NCBI RefSeq assembly: GCF_002298975.1
Contig: NZ_DBMV01000046.1
Location: forward strand, 37,965 to 101,964
Length of the DNA stretch: 64,000 nt
Origin: Ralstonia sp. UBA689
GTDB lineage: Bacteria; Pseudomonadota; Gammaproteobacteria; Burkholderiales; Burkholderiaceae
Direction: 5' to 3'
The notes under the pieces are model-generated. The model saw only the letters and a program-made list of their open reading frames with translations. It was not told the DNA's origin and ran no database searches. Shown here one piece after another: positions 35,171 to 43,211 of the stretch. Both the position numbers and the translations under genes were made by a program. Numbering within the stretch: position 1 is the stretch's first letter; each line of letters opens with the position of its first letter.

Positions 35171-35207
35171 GGGGCGGTGGATCAACCACCGCCCCGGCGC
35201 TTTTTTC
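35171..35207 (+). terminator. Rho-independent terminator after hcp
   Basis: A perfect 10-bp stem GGGGCGGTGG / CCACCGCCCC (35171-35180, 35186-35195) with a 5-nt loop is followed by GGCGC and TTTTTTCT. It would limit transcription from hcp into tssJ and so favour high hcp levels. Confidence 0.85.
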
Positions 35208-35231
35208 TATCGTTCCACCGTGCCGTCTGCC

Positions 35232-35753
35232 ATGACCCGAGTGCTCCCCACGCAATTGACGCTTGTCCTGAGCGCTGTCATTCCGGCGCTTCTGCTCGGC
35301 GCGTGCGCCAGCGGCGATCCAAGCCCAAAGGAAGCCACCCGGCTGGAATTGACGCTCAACGCCGCATCCACGGTCAATCCGGATGACCAGAAGCGGCCCG
35401 CGCCGATCGCGGTGCGGCTCTATGAATTGAAGACCGATGGCGCCTTCAACGCGGCAGACTTCTTCACGCTGCAGGACAAGGACAAAACCGTGCTGGCCGA
35501 CGACCTTGTCAAGCGAGACCAATACCTGCTGCGGCCGGGTGAACACGTGACGCTCGCCCGGCCTATTGATCCCGCGGCGACAACGCTTGGCGTTCTCGCT
35601 GCCTATCGTGATCTGCCCAATTCCGTCTGGCGCACGGCCTACACATTGCCGCCCGCGCGCGACGCCGCCTGGTATCACGTCTTCAAGCAAAAGCTCAAGC
35701 TCACCATCGACCTCGAGGCCAACGCCATCAAGGTTACGGAAGTCAAAGACTGA
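35232..35753 (+). CDS. tssJ: T6SS outer-membrane lipoprotein TssJ
   Basis: A 173-residue lipoprotein: a lipobox LLGAC puts the acylated Cys at residue 25 of the ATG-start form. A GTG at 35220 would add four residues; neither start has a strong ribosome binding site. The mature part has the transthyretin-like TssJ fold (ATRLELTLNAASTVNPDDQK, PIAVRLYELKTDGAFNAADF, ADDLVKRDQYLLRPGE). TssJ anchors the TssLM complex to the outer membrane. It sits between hcp and tssK. Confidence 0.93.
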   Translation: MTRVLPTQLTLVLSAVIPALLLGACASGDPSPKEATRLELTLNAASTVNPDDQKRPAPIAVRLYELKTDGAFNAADFFTLQDKDKTVLADDLVKRDQYLLRPGEHVTLARPIDPAATTLGVLAAYRDLPNSVWRTAYTLPPARDAAWYHVFKQKLKLTIDLEANAIKVTEVKD

Positions 35754-35789
35754 AACCGGGCGCATCACAGGAATAGCGGGAATACACAC

Positions 35790-37136
35790 ATGAGTTGGTA
35801 CAACAAGGTGACCTGGAGCGAAGGGCTGTTCATGCGCCCGCAACTGTTTCAACAGCAGGAGCGCTACCTCGAGCATTACGCCCATCGCCGCGCAGCGACG
35901 CTCTCACCGTTCTTCTTTGGCTTTGCCCACTATGCGCTGGATACGGAAGCCCTGGCGCTTGGCAAGGTGATCCTGAAATCCGCCTCTGGCGTGTTTGCCG
36001 ATGGCACGCCGTTCGATGCGCCGGGCAGCACGCCGCCGCCAGCGCCCCTGACCATCCGCCCGGAGCACCTGGAGCAGTTGATCTATCTGGCGGTGCCGGT
36101 GCGCGTACCGAACGGTGAAGAAACGACGTTCGAGAACACGGCGGATTCACTGGCGCGCTATGTCGTGTTCGACACGGACCTGTGCGACACGAATTCTGTC
36201 GGCCAGGGGCCGAAGACGGTGCAGTTGTCGAATCTTCGGCTGCGCCTGCTCCCCGAGAAAGAGCTGACTGACGCGTGGATTGGTTTGGCATTGGCCCGCG
36301 TGCGCACCATTCGCGCCGACGGCAGCATTGAATTGGACGACACGCAGGTGCCGCCCGTGGCCGGATATGGCGCAAGCGACATGCTGGCCGGCTGGCTCGC
36401 CAAGATCCACGATTTGACGCATCTGCGCGCGAATGCGCTGGCCGAACGGCTGACCGGCAGCGACGGCAAGGCTGCCACCACCGCCGAGGTTTCCGACTAC
36501 CTGCTGCTGCAGACACTCAACCGCTATGAGCCGGTTCTGCAACACGTGCGGCGCGTGCCGACAACGTCGCCGGCGGATATCTATGCGCTGCTGATCAGCA
36601 TGGCGGGGGAACTGTCGACCTATGTGCGCACCGACACGCGTCGCCCGCTCGAATCACACCCGCCATACCAGCACACGATGCCCTACGCATGTCTGAAGCC
36701 CGTGGTGGACGACGTGCACCGGCTGCTCAACGCCGTCCTTGTGCGCAGCGCCCAGAGCATCGCACTGCAGGAGCAGGCGCATGGCCTGCGCAACGCCGTG
36801 ATCGACCCCGCCGAGATTCGGGGCTTCAACTCGGTCGTGCTGGCTGTGCACGCGGCCATGCCGCCCGATGTGCTGGTCCAGCAGTTCGCTGCGCAGGCCA
36901 AGGCCGGCCCGTCAGACAAGCTGCCCGACCTGGTGCGCGGCCACTTGCCGGGCATCGCCCTGCAAGCGCTGCCTGTGCCGCCACGGCAGATTCCGTTCAA
37001 CGCGGGGTATGTCTACTACGAACTCGCGCGCAGTGGATCGCTGTGGGAAGAGGTGGCCAGACACGGCGGGCTTGCGCTGCACGTGGCGGGGGAGTTTCCG
37101 TCGCTCAAGTTGGAGCTTTGGGGCGTGCGCGGGTAA
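35790..37136 (+). CDS. tssK: T6SS baseplate-docking protein TssK
   Basis: A 448-residue trimeric adaptor joining the baseplate to the membrane complex. The N-terminal motif VTWSEGLFMRPQLFQQQERY is diagnostic, followed by an all-beta shoulder and a C-terminal head ending in KLELWGVRG. It is 36 bp behind tssJ. Confidence 0.96.
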   Translation: MSWYNKVTWSEGLFMRPQLFQQQERYLEHYAHRRAATLSPFFFGFAHYALDTEALALGKVILKSASGVFADGTPFDAPGSTPPPAPLTIRPEHLEQLIYLAVPVRVPNGEETTFENTADSLARYVVFDTDLCDTNSVGQGPKTVQLSNLRLRLLPEKELTDAWIGLALARVRTIRADGSIELDDTQVPPVAGYGASDMLAGWLAKIHDLTHLRANALAERLTGSDGKAATTAEVSDYLLLQTLNRYEPVLQHVRRVPTTSPADIYALLISMAGELSTYVRTDTRRPLESHPPYQHTMPYACLKPVVDDVHRLLNAVLVRSAQSIALQEQAHGLRNAVIDPAEIRGFNSVVLAVHAAMPPDVLVQQFAAQAKAGPSDKLPDLVRGHLPGIALQALPVPPRQIPFNAGYVYYELARSGSLWEEVARHGGLALHVAGEFPSLKLELWGVRG

Positions 37137-37205
37137 GGCGCGCATCGCTGAGGTGTCATGGATGGCTGGCAGCCCGCTAGCAGCCCCATTTGAGGAGAGT
37201 CGCGT

Positions 37206-39950
37206 ATGGGTTCGATGAACGAGTTGTTTGGCGCGCGGCGCACGCTGTCGGTGGCCGGCGCGGCCATGCCGGCCTACGGCGGCCAGCCCGTCCTGACGCC
37301 GGTGCGGCTCTCGGGCAAGGAAGCGCTGGGTGAGCTGTTCGAGTATCGGCTTGAACTCAAGACGCCCGATGCGCTGGCGTTCTCACCCAGTCTTGCGGCC
37401 AACATCGAACTCGACAAGGTGGTCGGCACCGAGGTGACCGTGACCATTGAGATCGAGGGACGCGGCCATTTTATGGCGGGCCTGGCCGGAGACGCTGGCA
37501 AGGTGAACATTGGCGCAGGCAAGCGCGAGATCACGGGCATCGTGAGCGAAGCGCGCCTGCTGCGCGAGGATGGTCGCACGATCGTCTATGAACTGACGCT
37601 GCGCCCGTGGCTGTGGCACGCCGCCAAGAATCGGAACTGCCGCCTGTTCCAGGACATGTCGGTGGTGGAGATCACTGACGCGGTGCTTGCGAGCTATCCG
37701 TTTCCGGTTGACAAGCGCCTGACCACGCCACGCCCGAACAAGGTCTGGCCCAAGCGCGACCTGCAGCGCCAGCACTGGGAGAGCGATTGGGCCTTCCTGC
37801 AGCGCCTGTGGGAAGAGTGGGGCATCTTCTACTTCTTTGAACACAGCGACGGCAAGCACCGGCTGGTGCTGTGCGACTCGATGGGGGCACTGCAACCGCA
37901 TGGTGAGGCCTACGCCACGATTCGCTACGAGGCGCCCACCGGCCAGCGCATCGACGAGGAGCATATCCACGCGCTGGCGGTCACGCATGCATTGACCACA
38001 GGCGCGGTCACCCGCGTCGATTACGACTACACATGGCCGCGCGCTGATCTGACCGTCGGACGCGAAGACCCGCGCGATACGGGTCTTGCGCATCAGGAAC
38101 ACTACGGTTGGGGAGATTATGGCCAGCCCCAGGCGGGCGCAGCGGGCCTGACCGGCGAGCACAACGAGCCGCGCACCGAAGCCGAATACCTGACCCTCGT
38201 ACAGATGCAGGCGATGCGTTGCCAGGGCTTGCGCGCAGCAGGCCAAGGCAACCTGCGCGGGCTGGTGACCGGGCAGACCTTCGTGCTCACGCACTATCCG
38301 CAGACGGCCGCCAACCGCGAATACGTGGTGCTTGCCTGCCGGATCGAGATCGAGGACGTGGGCGAAGCGACGGATTCTGCGCAGCGCTACCGCTGCCAGA
38401 CGGACTTCGATATCCAGCCGAGCAACGAAGCCTTCCGGCTGTTGCGCACGCTTTCCAAGCCGCGCGCGACCGGGGTCGAGTACGCAGTCGTGGTGTGCCC
38501 CGAAGGACAGGAGATCTGGACGGACGCCTATGGCCGGGTGAAGGTGCAGTTCATCTGGGACCGGCTCGGCAAGAACGATGAGCGCTCAAGCTGTTGGGTG
38601 CGAGTGGCCGCCCCGTGGCAAGGCGACCAGTTTGGCGGCACGTTCCTCCCACGCCGTGGTCAGGAAGTGTCGGTGGACTTCATCAATGGGGACCCGGACT
38701 TGCCGATTCTGACGGGCCGGGTTGTCAATGCGTTCAACCAGCCGGCGTGGATGCTGCCGGATAACCAGGCGCTGGCGGGTTTCCGTAGCCGTGAGATTGG
38801 CGGCATGCGCGCCAATACGCTGGCCTTTGATGATACGAACGGCAAGATCCAGGCGCATTTGAGCAGCGATGAAGGTGCTTCGCAGCTCAATCTTGGTTAC
38901 ATCACGCGCATCAACGGCAACGCTGGGCGGCAGGATGAGCGGGGCAAGGGTGCCGAGCTGCGGACCGATGGCAACGCGGCGGTGCGAGGTGCGCGCGGCC
39001 TGCTGTTGACGACCTTTGCGCGTGTCTCGTCCAACGGCGATGCGTTCAACGTTGACGAAATCGACGAGCAATTGCGACAGGCCCAGGAAACAGCGGAAAG
39101 CCTCGCGCAGTCGGCGCAAACCGCTGGCGCCCAGGATGGGGAACAGAAACAGATTGCCACCGCGCTCAAAGCTCAGACCAAGGCGGTGCGTGGCGAGGGC
39201 GCACTCAAGCAGTTCAACGATCCGCAACTGGTGCTGGCCAGCCCCACAGGTCTGGTTGGGAGCACGCCCGAGCAGATTCACTTGAGCAGCGGCCGCGCCA
39301 CGGCGATGACGGTGGGCACGGACCTCTCGGTTTCCACGGGCGGCGGGTTCTTTGCGAGCATGCGCCGTGCGTTGCGCCTGTTCGTCTATGAGGCGGGCAT
39401 GCGCCTGATCGCCGGCGCTGGCGACATCGACATCAAGGCGCTGAAGAACAGCATCAACCTCCTGGCCAAGCTCAACGTCACCGTGGTGGCCGACAGGATT
39501 CGCATCAGCGCGCAGCAGGAGGTCGAGATCAGCGGAGGTGGTAGCTACACGCGCTGGAGCGCCGGACAGATCAAGAGCGGAACGAATGGCGCCTTCGAGG
39601 TGCACTCGGCAGGCCGGACGTTCACCGGGCCGGATAACGTCACCACGCCGCAGTTGCCCCAGGCGGTTGAATCACCGCAGAACCTGCATTTTGCGCTGGG
39701 GGCGTTGCCGGGGGAGGCGCATCGCTATGCAAACGAGCCGTATGAACTCTACAAGGGTGACGCGAAGATTGGTCAGGGTGTCACCGACGAACACGGGCAT
39801 GTGGTCGTCAAGGACCACAAGGCTGGCACATCGGCCTATCGGGTCAAGCTCGCCAATGGCGCGCATTTCGATTTGAAGGTGAAAGACGCATTGGCTGCCG
39901 ATCCGGAGCATGCCGACCAGCGTTCCAACTGCGGTGAGCGGATGGCTTAA
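37206..39950 (+). CDS. vgrG: T6SS spike protein VgrG with DUF2345 and transthyretin-like C-terminal extension
   Basis: A 914-residue VgrG (TssI). The gp27-like part covers about residues 30-400 (WLQRLWEEWGIFYFFEHSDG type region near 195-215), and the gp5 OB fold lies near 440-530 (GRVKVQFIWDRLGKNDERSS, WVRVAAPWQG). A DUF2345 beta-prism extension follows at about 665-815. The last 87 residues contain a compact region (HRYANEPYELYKGDAKIGQG then VTDEHGHVV) that looks like the transthyretin-like domains known to recruit Tle lipase effectors. The downstream effector gene is a Tle5 phospholipase, so it is the probable cargo. GAGGAG lies before the ATG. Confidence 0.95.
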   Translation: MGSMNELFGARRTLSVAGAAMPAYGGQPVLTPVRLSGKEALGELFEYRLELKTPDALAFSPSLAANIELDKVVGTEVTVTIEIEGRGHFMAGLAGDAGKVNIGAGKREITGIVSEARLLREDGRTIVYELTLRPWLWHAAKNRNCRLFQDMSVVEITDAVLASYPFPVDKRLTTPRPNKVWPKRDLQRQHWESDWAFLQRLWEEWGIFYFFEHSDGKHRLVLCDSMGALQPHGEAYATIRYEAPTGQRIDEEHIHALAVTHALTTGAVTRVDYDYTWPRADLTVGREDPRDTGLAHQEHYGWGDYGQPQAGAAGLTGEHNEPRTEAEYLTLVQMQAMRCQGLRAAGQGNLRGLVTGQTFVLTHYPQTAANREYVVLACRIEIEDVGEATDSAQRYRCQTDFDIQPSNEAFRLLRTLSKPRATGVEYAVVVCPEGQEIWTDAYGRVKVQFIWDRLGKNDERSSCWVRVAAPWQGDQFGGTFLPRRGQEVSVDFINGDPDLPILTGRVVNAFNQPAWMLPDNQALAGFRSREIGGMRANTLAFDDTNGKIQAHLSSDEGASQLNLGYITRINGNAGRQDERGKGAELRTDGNAAVRGARGLLLTTFARVSSNGDAFNVDEIDEQLRQAQETAESLAQSAQTAGAQDGEQKQIATALKAQTKAVRGEGALKQFNDPQLVLASPTGLVGSTPEQIHLSSGRATAMTVGTDLSVSTGGGFFASMRRALRLFVYEAGMRLIAGAGDIDIKALKNSINLLAKLNVTVVADRIRISAQQEVEISGGGSYTRWSAGQIKSGTNGAFEVHSAGRTFTGPDNVTTPQLPQAVESPQNLHFALGALPGEAHRYANEPYELYKGDAKIGQGVTDEHGHVVVKDHKAGTSAYRVKLANGAHFDLKVKDALAADPEHADQRSNCGERMA

Positions 39951-39968
39951 GGCGCAGACACCAAGAGT

Positions 39969-40084
39969 CGGCTGACGAACGAGGACAAGACCATGGCGGA
40001 ACATCTCAGGACACAAAACGCGGTTGACGTGGCCATCGACGAAGCGGGTCGCAAGGCGCAGGGGTCGGTGCAGTGGTTGCTGGA
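39969..40084 (+). repeat. Direct repeat copy 1: 5' end of the tle5 gene
   Basis: These 116 bp match 41248-41363 at about 109 positions by eye. They contain the same ribosome binding site and the first 30 codons of the phospholipase gene. The similarity extends patchily upstream: GCGGTGAGC-G/C-GATGG occurs at the 3' end of vgrG (39931-39945) and again at 41214-41228. This looks like one arm of an old tandem duplication. Confidence 0.85.
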
Positions 40085-40115
40085 AAGCAGCAGGAGAATC
40101 AATGACCAACCGTGA
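39993..40115 (+). pseudogene. Truncated tle5 copy encoding only the effector N-terminus (40 residues)
   Basis: From an ATG with GAGGA upstream the frame reads MAEHLRTQNAVDVAIDEAGR, KAQGSVQWLL, then ESSRRINDQP and stop. The first 30 residues equal the intact phospholipase at 41272 except one Leu-to-Val change. After that, sequence similarity fades (ENGKGLNGHP in the intact copy) and the HKD catalytic domains are absent. It could be translated, because ribosome binding site and frame are intact, but cannot be a phospholipase. The gene behind it is a putative immunity gene. Confidence 0.8.
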
Positions 40116-40128
40116 AATAGAGGGGATT

Positions 40129-41211
40129 ATGAATTTCTTGCCGAGAGGAGCGACAGCATTGCTGCTGTGGACGTTGTGCGCGACCGCGTTTGCGGCGTCT
40201 GGCCCAGCGGTGAAGCTCTGTGAAGACGCAGCATGTCAGATGCCGCTAGCGAGCGAACCGTACCAGTGGAAGTCTTCAGATGGGAAGGTGCTGAAGAAGG
40301 GAATAACGGACGACGAAGGGAACGCTCAGGTCATTCAGGCTCCAAATGTCTCCAGATATGTGCTCGAAACCATCAATCGGCATTGGGGCTATCAAGTGGA
40401 GGCGCGATGCTGGAAAGCTTCGTTTCAAAGTTGCGTCAAGCTTGTTGACGCTTGGAATATTGACGGCTTTGAAGATAACGAATCCATCGAGAAGCGCGAG
40501 GCAAAGAAAGCGGCAGAAGAGGAAGAGCAGCGAAGCCTGGCACGCGTACGTCTTCGCATGTATGCGCAAGCGGCGGCAAGCAATAACGATCCACTCGCAT
40601 GGCTTGGCCCTCTGCCGCCAGAATGGCCGGCAGAGGATGTGCTGACACGCTGGAGGCGGCTGCACGAGCAGGTTAAGAACGATATTGAAACGTTCACGAG
40701 TTCTGACAAGTTATTGAGCGAATTTCATTGCAAGACTGCAGCGGAGTTCGGTGATGTTCCAGATGAAGCAGCGGTCCAACAGTTCCTGACGGAGTACACG
40801 AGAGGGAACGTGGGCGAGGCGACGTGGGACGCCGTTATGACGGCCGCACAAAAGGGTAACTGGCAAGCGCGGTGGTTCGTGTATGCACACTTTAAGGACA
40901 TGCTTCGCAACCGCGACAATCTTGCGCTTCAATACCGGGTGTTGCAGTTAAAGGAATGGTTGGTGTCCCATCAGATCGGGCCCGTCTATGCGGAATTCGC
41001 GGAAGCGCTGGCCGCAACCGGTTTGGGCAGCGGTTCAGGTGGGAGGAAGTATGCCTCGCTGGGATATTTCGCAGCGGCGCAGCGAGGAAGCTATACGTCC
41101 ATGGCAGGAGTCGGGGACCTCCTGCAGGAGAGAGCATCAAGCGAAGAACAGAGTGTGGGACGTGCGATGGTTGCGTGTGCAAAGGCCAACATGCCGAAGC
41201 TAGTGAACTGA
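40129..41211 (+). CDS. Exported Sel1/TPR-like protein, putative immunity protein of the duplicated tle5 cassette
   Basis: A 360-residue protein with a signal peptide (FLPRGATALLLWTLCATAFA) probably cleaved before ASGPAVK. Residues about 40-93 (SEPYQWKSSDGKVLKKGITD then DEGNAQVIQ) resemble the VgrG C-terminal domain at 39687-39884. The rest is helical with a charged coiled coil (about 115-140) and weak Sel1-like alpha repeats near the end (ASLGYFAAAQRGSYTSMAGV). Periplasmic Sel1-type proteins protect against Tle5/PldB lipases, so immunity is the best guess. An ATG at 40102 with AGGAG is an alternative start, but its n-region would be acidic. Confidence 0.65.
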   Translation: MNFLPRGATALLLWTLCATAFAASGPAVKLCEDAACQMPLASEPYQWKSSDGKVLKKGITDDEGNAQVIQAPNVSRYVLETINRHWGYQVEARCWKASFQSCVKLVDAWNIDGFEDNESIEKREAKKAAEEEEQRSLARVRLRMYAQAAASNNDPLAWLGPLPPEWPAEDVLTRWRRLHEQVKNDIETFTSSDKLLSEFHCKTAAEFGDVPDEAAVQQFLTEYTRGNVGEATWDAVMTAAQKGNWQARWFVYAHFKDMLRNRDNLALQYRVLQLKEWLVSHQIGPVYAEFAEALAATGLGSGSGGRKYASLGYFAAAQRGSYTSMAGVGDLLQERASSEEQSVGRAMVACAKANMPKLVN

Positions 41212-41247
41212 ACGCGGTGAGCCGATGGTTTGACGCACACAACGACA

Positions 41248-41363
41248 CGGCTGACAGACGAGGACAAGACCATGGCGGAACATCTCAGGACACAAAACGC
41301 GGTTGACGTGGCCATCGACGAAGCGGGCCGCAAGGCACAGGGGTCGTTGCAATGGCTGCTGGA
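41248..41363 (+). repeat. Direct repeat copy 2: 5' end of intact tle5
   Basis: The intact partner of the repeat at 39969-40084, covering the 24 bases before and the first 92 bases of the phospholipase gene. Differences are scattered and mostly synonymous in the coding part. The two copies are 1279 bp apart, with the putative immunity gene between them. Confidence 0.85.
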
Positions 41364-43200
41364 GAACGGCAAGGGGCTCAACGGCCATCCGCCCATCAAG
41401 GATGCGCCCAAGAAGTACCGGGACACGGATCTGCAGTTCTTCATCTGCGGCCAGAAGGGCTTTGGGGCAATTGCCAAAGATCTGCGGGCGGCCCAATCGA
41501 CGGTCGACATCATCTGCTGGGGCTTTGACCCAGGCATGGAGCTGGAGGAGCGCTCAGCGGGAGATTGGCCGCGCGGCACGACATATGGCGATCTGCTGGA
41601 ACAGACAGCCAAGCGTGGCGTGAGAGTGCGGTTGTTGGTCTGGTTCGACATGCTCGCTTCGACGAAGCAAAACAACGTGCCGGGCTATTCCGATGCCAAG
41701 GCCGGACCGTTTGCCTCGCCTTATGACGGCAGGAAGCGCCAGAATTACTGCATTCGGTGGTGGCAGGAGCATTTGCCGAACGGGCAAAGCGGGGCAGGCA
41801 GACTCGCGAATCTACAGGTTGTCTTGCGCAGCGTTCACAAGTCGGATGTCGACAGATTGATGGCGCAGGAACCCAAGGAAGAGGACAAGCCAGATGCCAT
41901 GGAGGACGCCTTATTCCTTTTTGGGACCCACCATCAGAAGCCCATTTTGATCGACTATGCCCACGAGGGCGGCAGCAAGGCGGTGGGCTATGTGATGGGA
42001 TTGAATTCCATCACGGACTTCTGGGATACCACCGACCACGTGTTGGACGACCCGCGGCGGCAACGTTGGACGGAGGGCGCGGCCAAGAGCGAATACGACC
42101 ACGAATACGATACCGAGAAAGAGCGCAGCAACGCCAAGTACAGCTACACCAAACCTTATCAGGACTATGCCTGCCGCGTCGTGGGGTTGGCGTTGGAGCG
42201 GTTGCACCAGAACTTCGAGCGTGGCTGGAATGCCTTTGCGCCGGCCGCATTGCGGACCCATGAACTGGGCTCCCCACCTCCCAAGTTGGCGAGATCGAGC
42301 AGATCGGCGGCTTACGAGGTGCAGATCGTGCGCACGCAGGCCGCCGAGCGTGAGAAGAGCATCAAGGAGGTGTATTTCCAATCCACCAGCGTCGCGCGCA
42401 ATTACATCTACATCGAGAACCAGTATTTCTTTTACCCGGAGTTCGTGCGTCACCTGAAAAAGGAGCGCGACAAATTCTGCGATCAGTGGGTTGCCTATTC
42501 CGGCAAGCCGCTGACCGACATTCCGAAGCTGCATCTGTTCATTGTGATCCCACACCCCGAAGACGACGGCATGATCCCACGCACGTTCGACACGCTCACG
42601 GGACTCGGGCACAGCGACCGCATGAAGGATCAGGCTGATCTCATTGATCACCGGGTGGCGGGCCAGCACTATGAGGACGTGGTCGACGCCACATACACGC
42701 TGGATCTGCAGGATGCGGAGGGGCGCCCGTTCACCGTCAAAGGCACGCACAAAGTGCTGGACCGGCCGAGCGTGGAGGCTTTGAAGAAGTCGTTCGGCCT
42801 GGAAGTGAGCGTGGCGCGTCTGCGCACTTATGGGCTGGACGCGAACCACCGCCCGGCCTACCGCGAGATCTACATCCACTCCAAGCTGATGATTATTGAC
42901 GACGTGTTCCTGACCATGGGTAGCGCCAATTTGAACCAGCGCAGCATGTCGGTGGACGGCGAGATCAATGTCGCGGCGACCGGGCTGGCGTGGGCTTCGG
43001 ATCTGCGCCAACGGGTGTTTGCGTTGCACTCGGGAGGCAAGGTGCTCGGCACGGGGGAGCGCGCGCTGGTGCCCAAAGTGTTTGACGATTGGACCAAGCA
43101 AATGGACAGCAACAAGCTCGCTCGTAAAGGCGGCAAGCCCATGCAAGGCTTCCTGCTGCGGTTCGAGGATCGCCGCTCAACGACCACAATGCACGCATAG
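41272..43200 (+). CDS. tle5: T6SS phospholipase D effector, Tle5 family
   Basis: A 642-residue PLD-superfamily protein with two HKD motifs: His221-x-Lys223-x4-Asp228 (HQKPILID) and His536-x-Lys538-x4-Asp543 (HSKLMIID). Known Tle5 proteins (PldA/PldB of Pseudomonas aeruginosa) hydrolyse phosphatidylethanolamine in the target periplasm. There is no signal peptide, as expected for delivery by the spike. Residues 1-50 are the part duplicated at 39993. Position between vgrG and PAAR, flanked by two exported Sel1-like genes, strongly supports effector function. GAGGA is seven bases before the ATG. Confidence 0.92.
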   Translation: MAEHLRTQNAVDVAIDEAGRKAQGSLQWLLENGKGLNGHPPIKDAPKKYRDTDLQFFICGQKGFGAIAKDLRAAQSTVDIICWGFDPGMELEERSAGDWPRGTTYGDLLEQTAKRGVRVRLLVWFDMLASTKQNNVPGYSDAKAGPFASPYDGRKRQNYCIRWWQEHLPNGQSGAGRLANLQVVLRSVHKSDVDRLMAQEPKEEDKPDAMEDALFLFGTHHQKPILIDYAHEGGSKAVGYVMGLNSITDFWDTTDHVLDDPRRQRWTEGAAKSEYDHEYDTEKERSNAKYSYTKPYQDYACRVVGLALERLHQNFERGWNAFAPAALRTHELGSPPPKLARSSRSAAYEVQIVRTQAAEREKSIKEVYFQSTSVARNYIYIENQYFFYPEFVRHLKKERDKFCDQWVAYSGKPLTDIPKLHLFIVIPHPEDDGMIPRTFDTLTGLGHSDRMKDQADLIDHRVAGQHYEDVVDATYTLDLQDAEGRPFTVKGTHKVLDRPSVEALKKSFGLEVSVARLRTYGLDANHRPAYREIYIHSKLMIIDDVFLTMGSANLNQRSMSVDGEINVAATGLAWASDLRQRVFALHSGGKVLGTGERALVPKVFDDWTKQMDSNKLARKGGKPMQGFLLRFEDRRSTTTMHA

Positions 43201-43211
43201 GAGAGGCCTTG

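Noticed and set aside
32897..35185. A 762-codon open frame on the minus strand across tssB, tssC and hcp
   Set aside because: It is antisense to three well-conserved T6SS genes, has no recognisable domain and is explained by GC-rich codon bias leaving the opposite frame free of stops.
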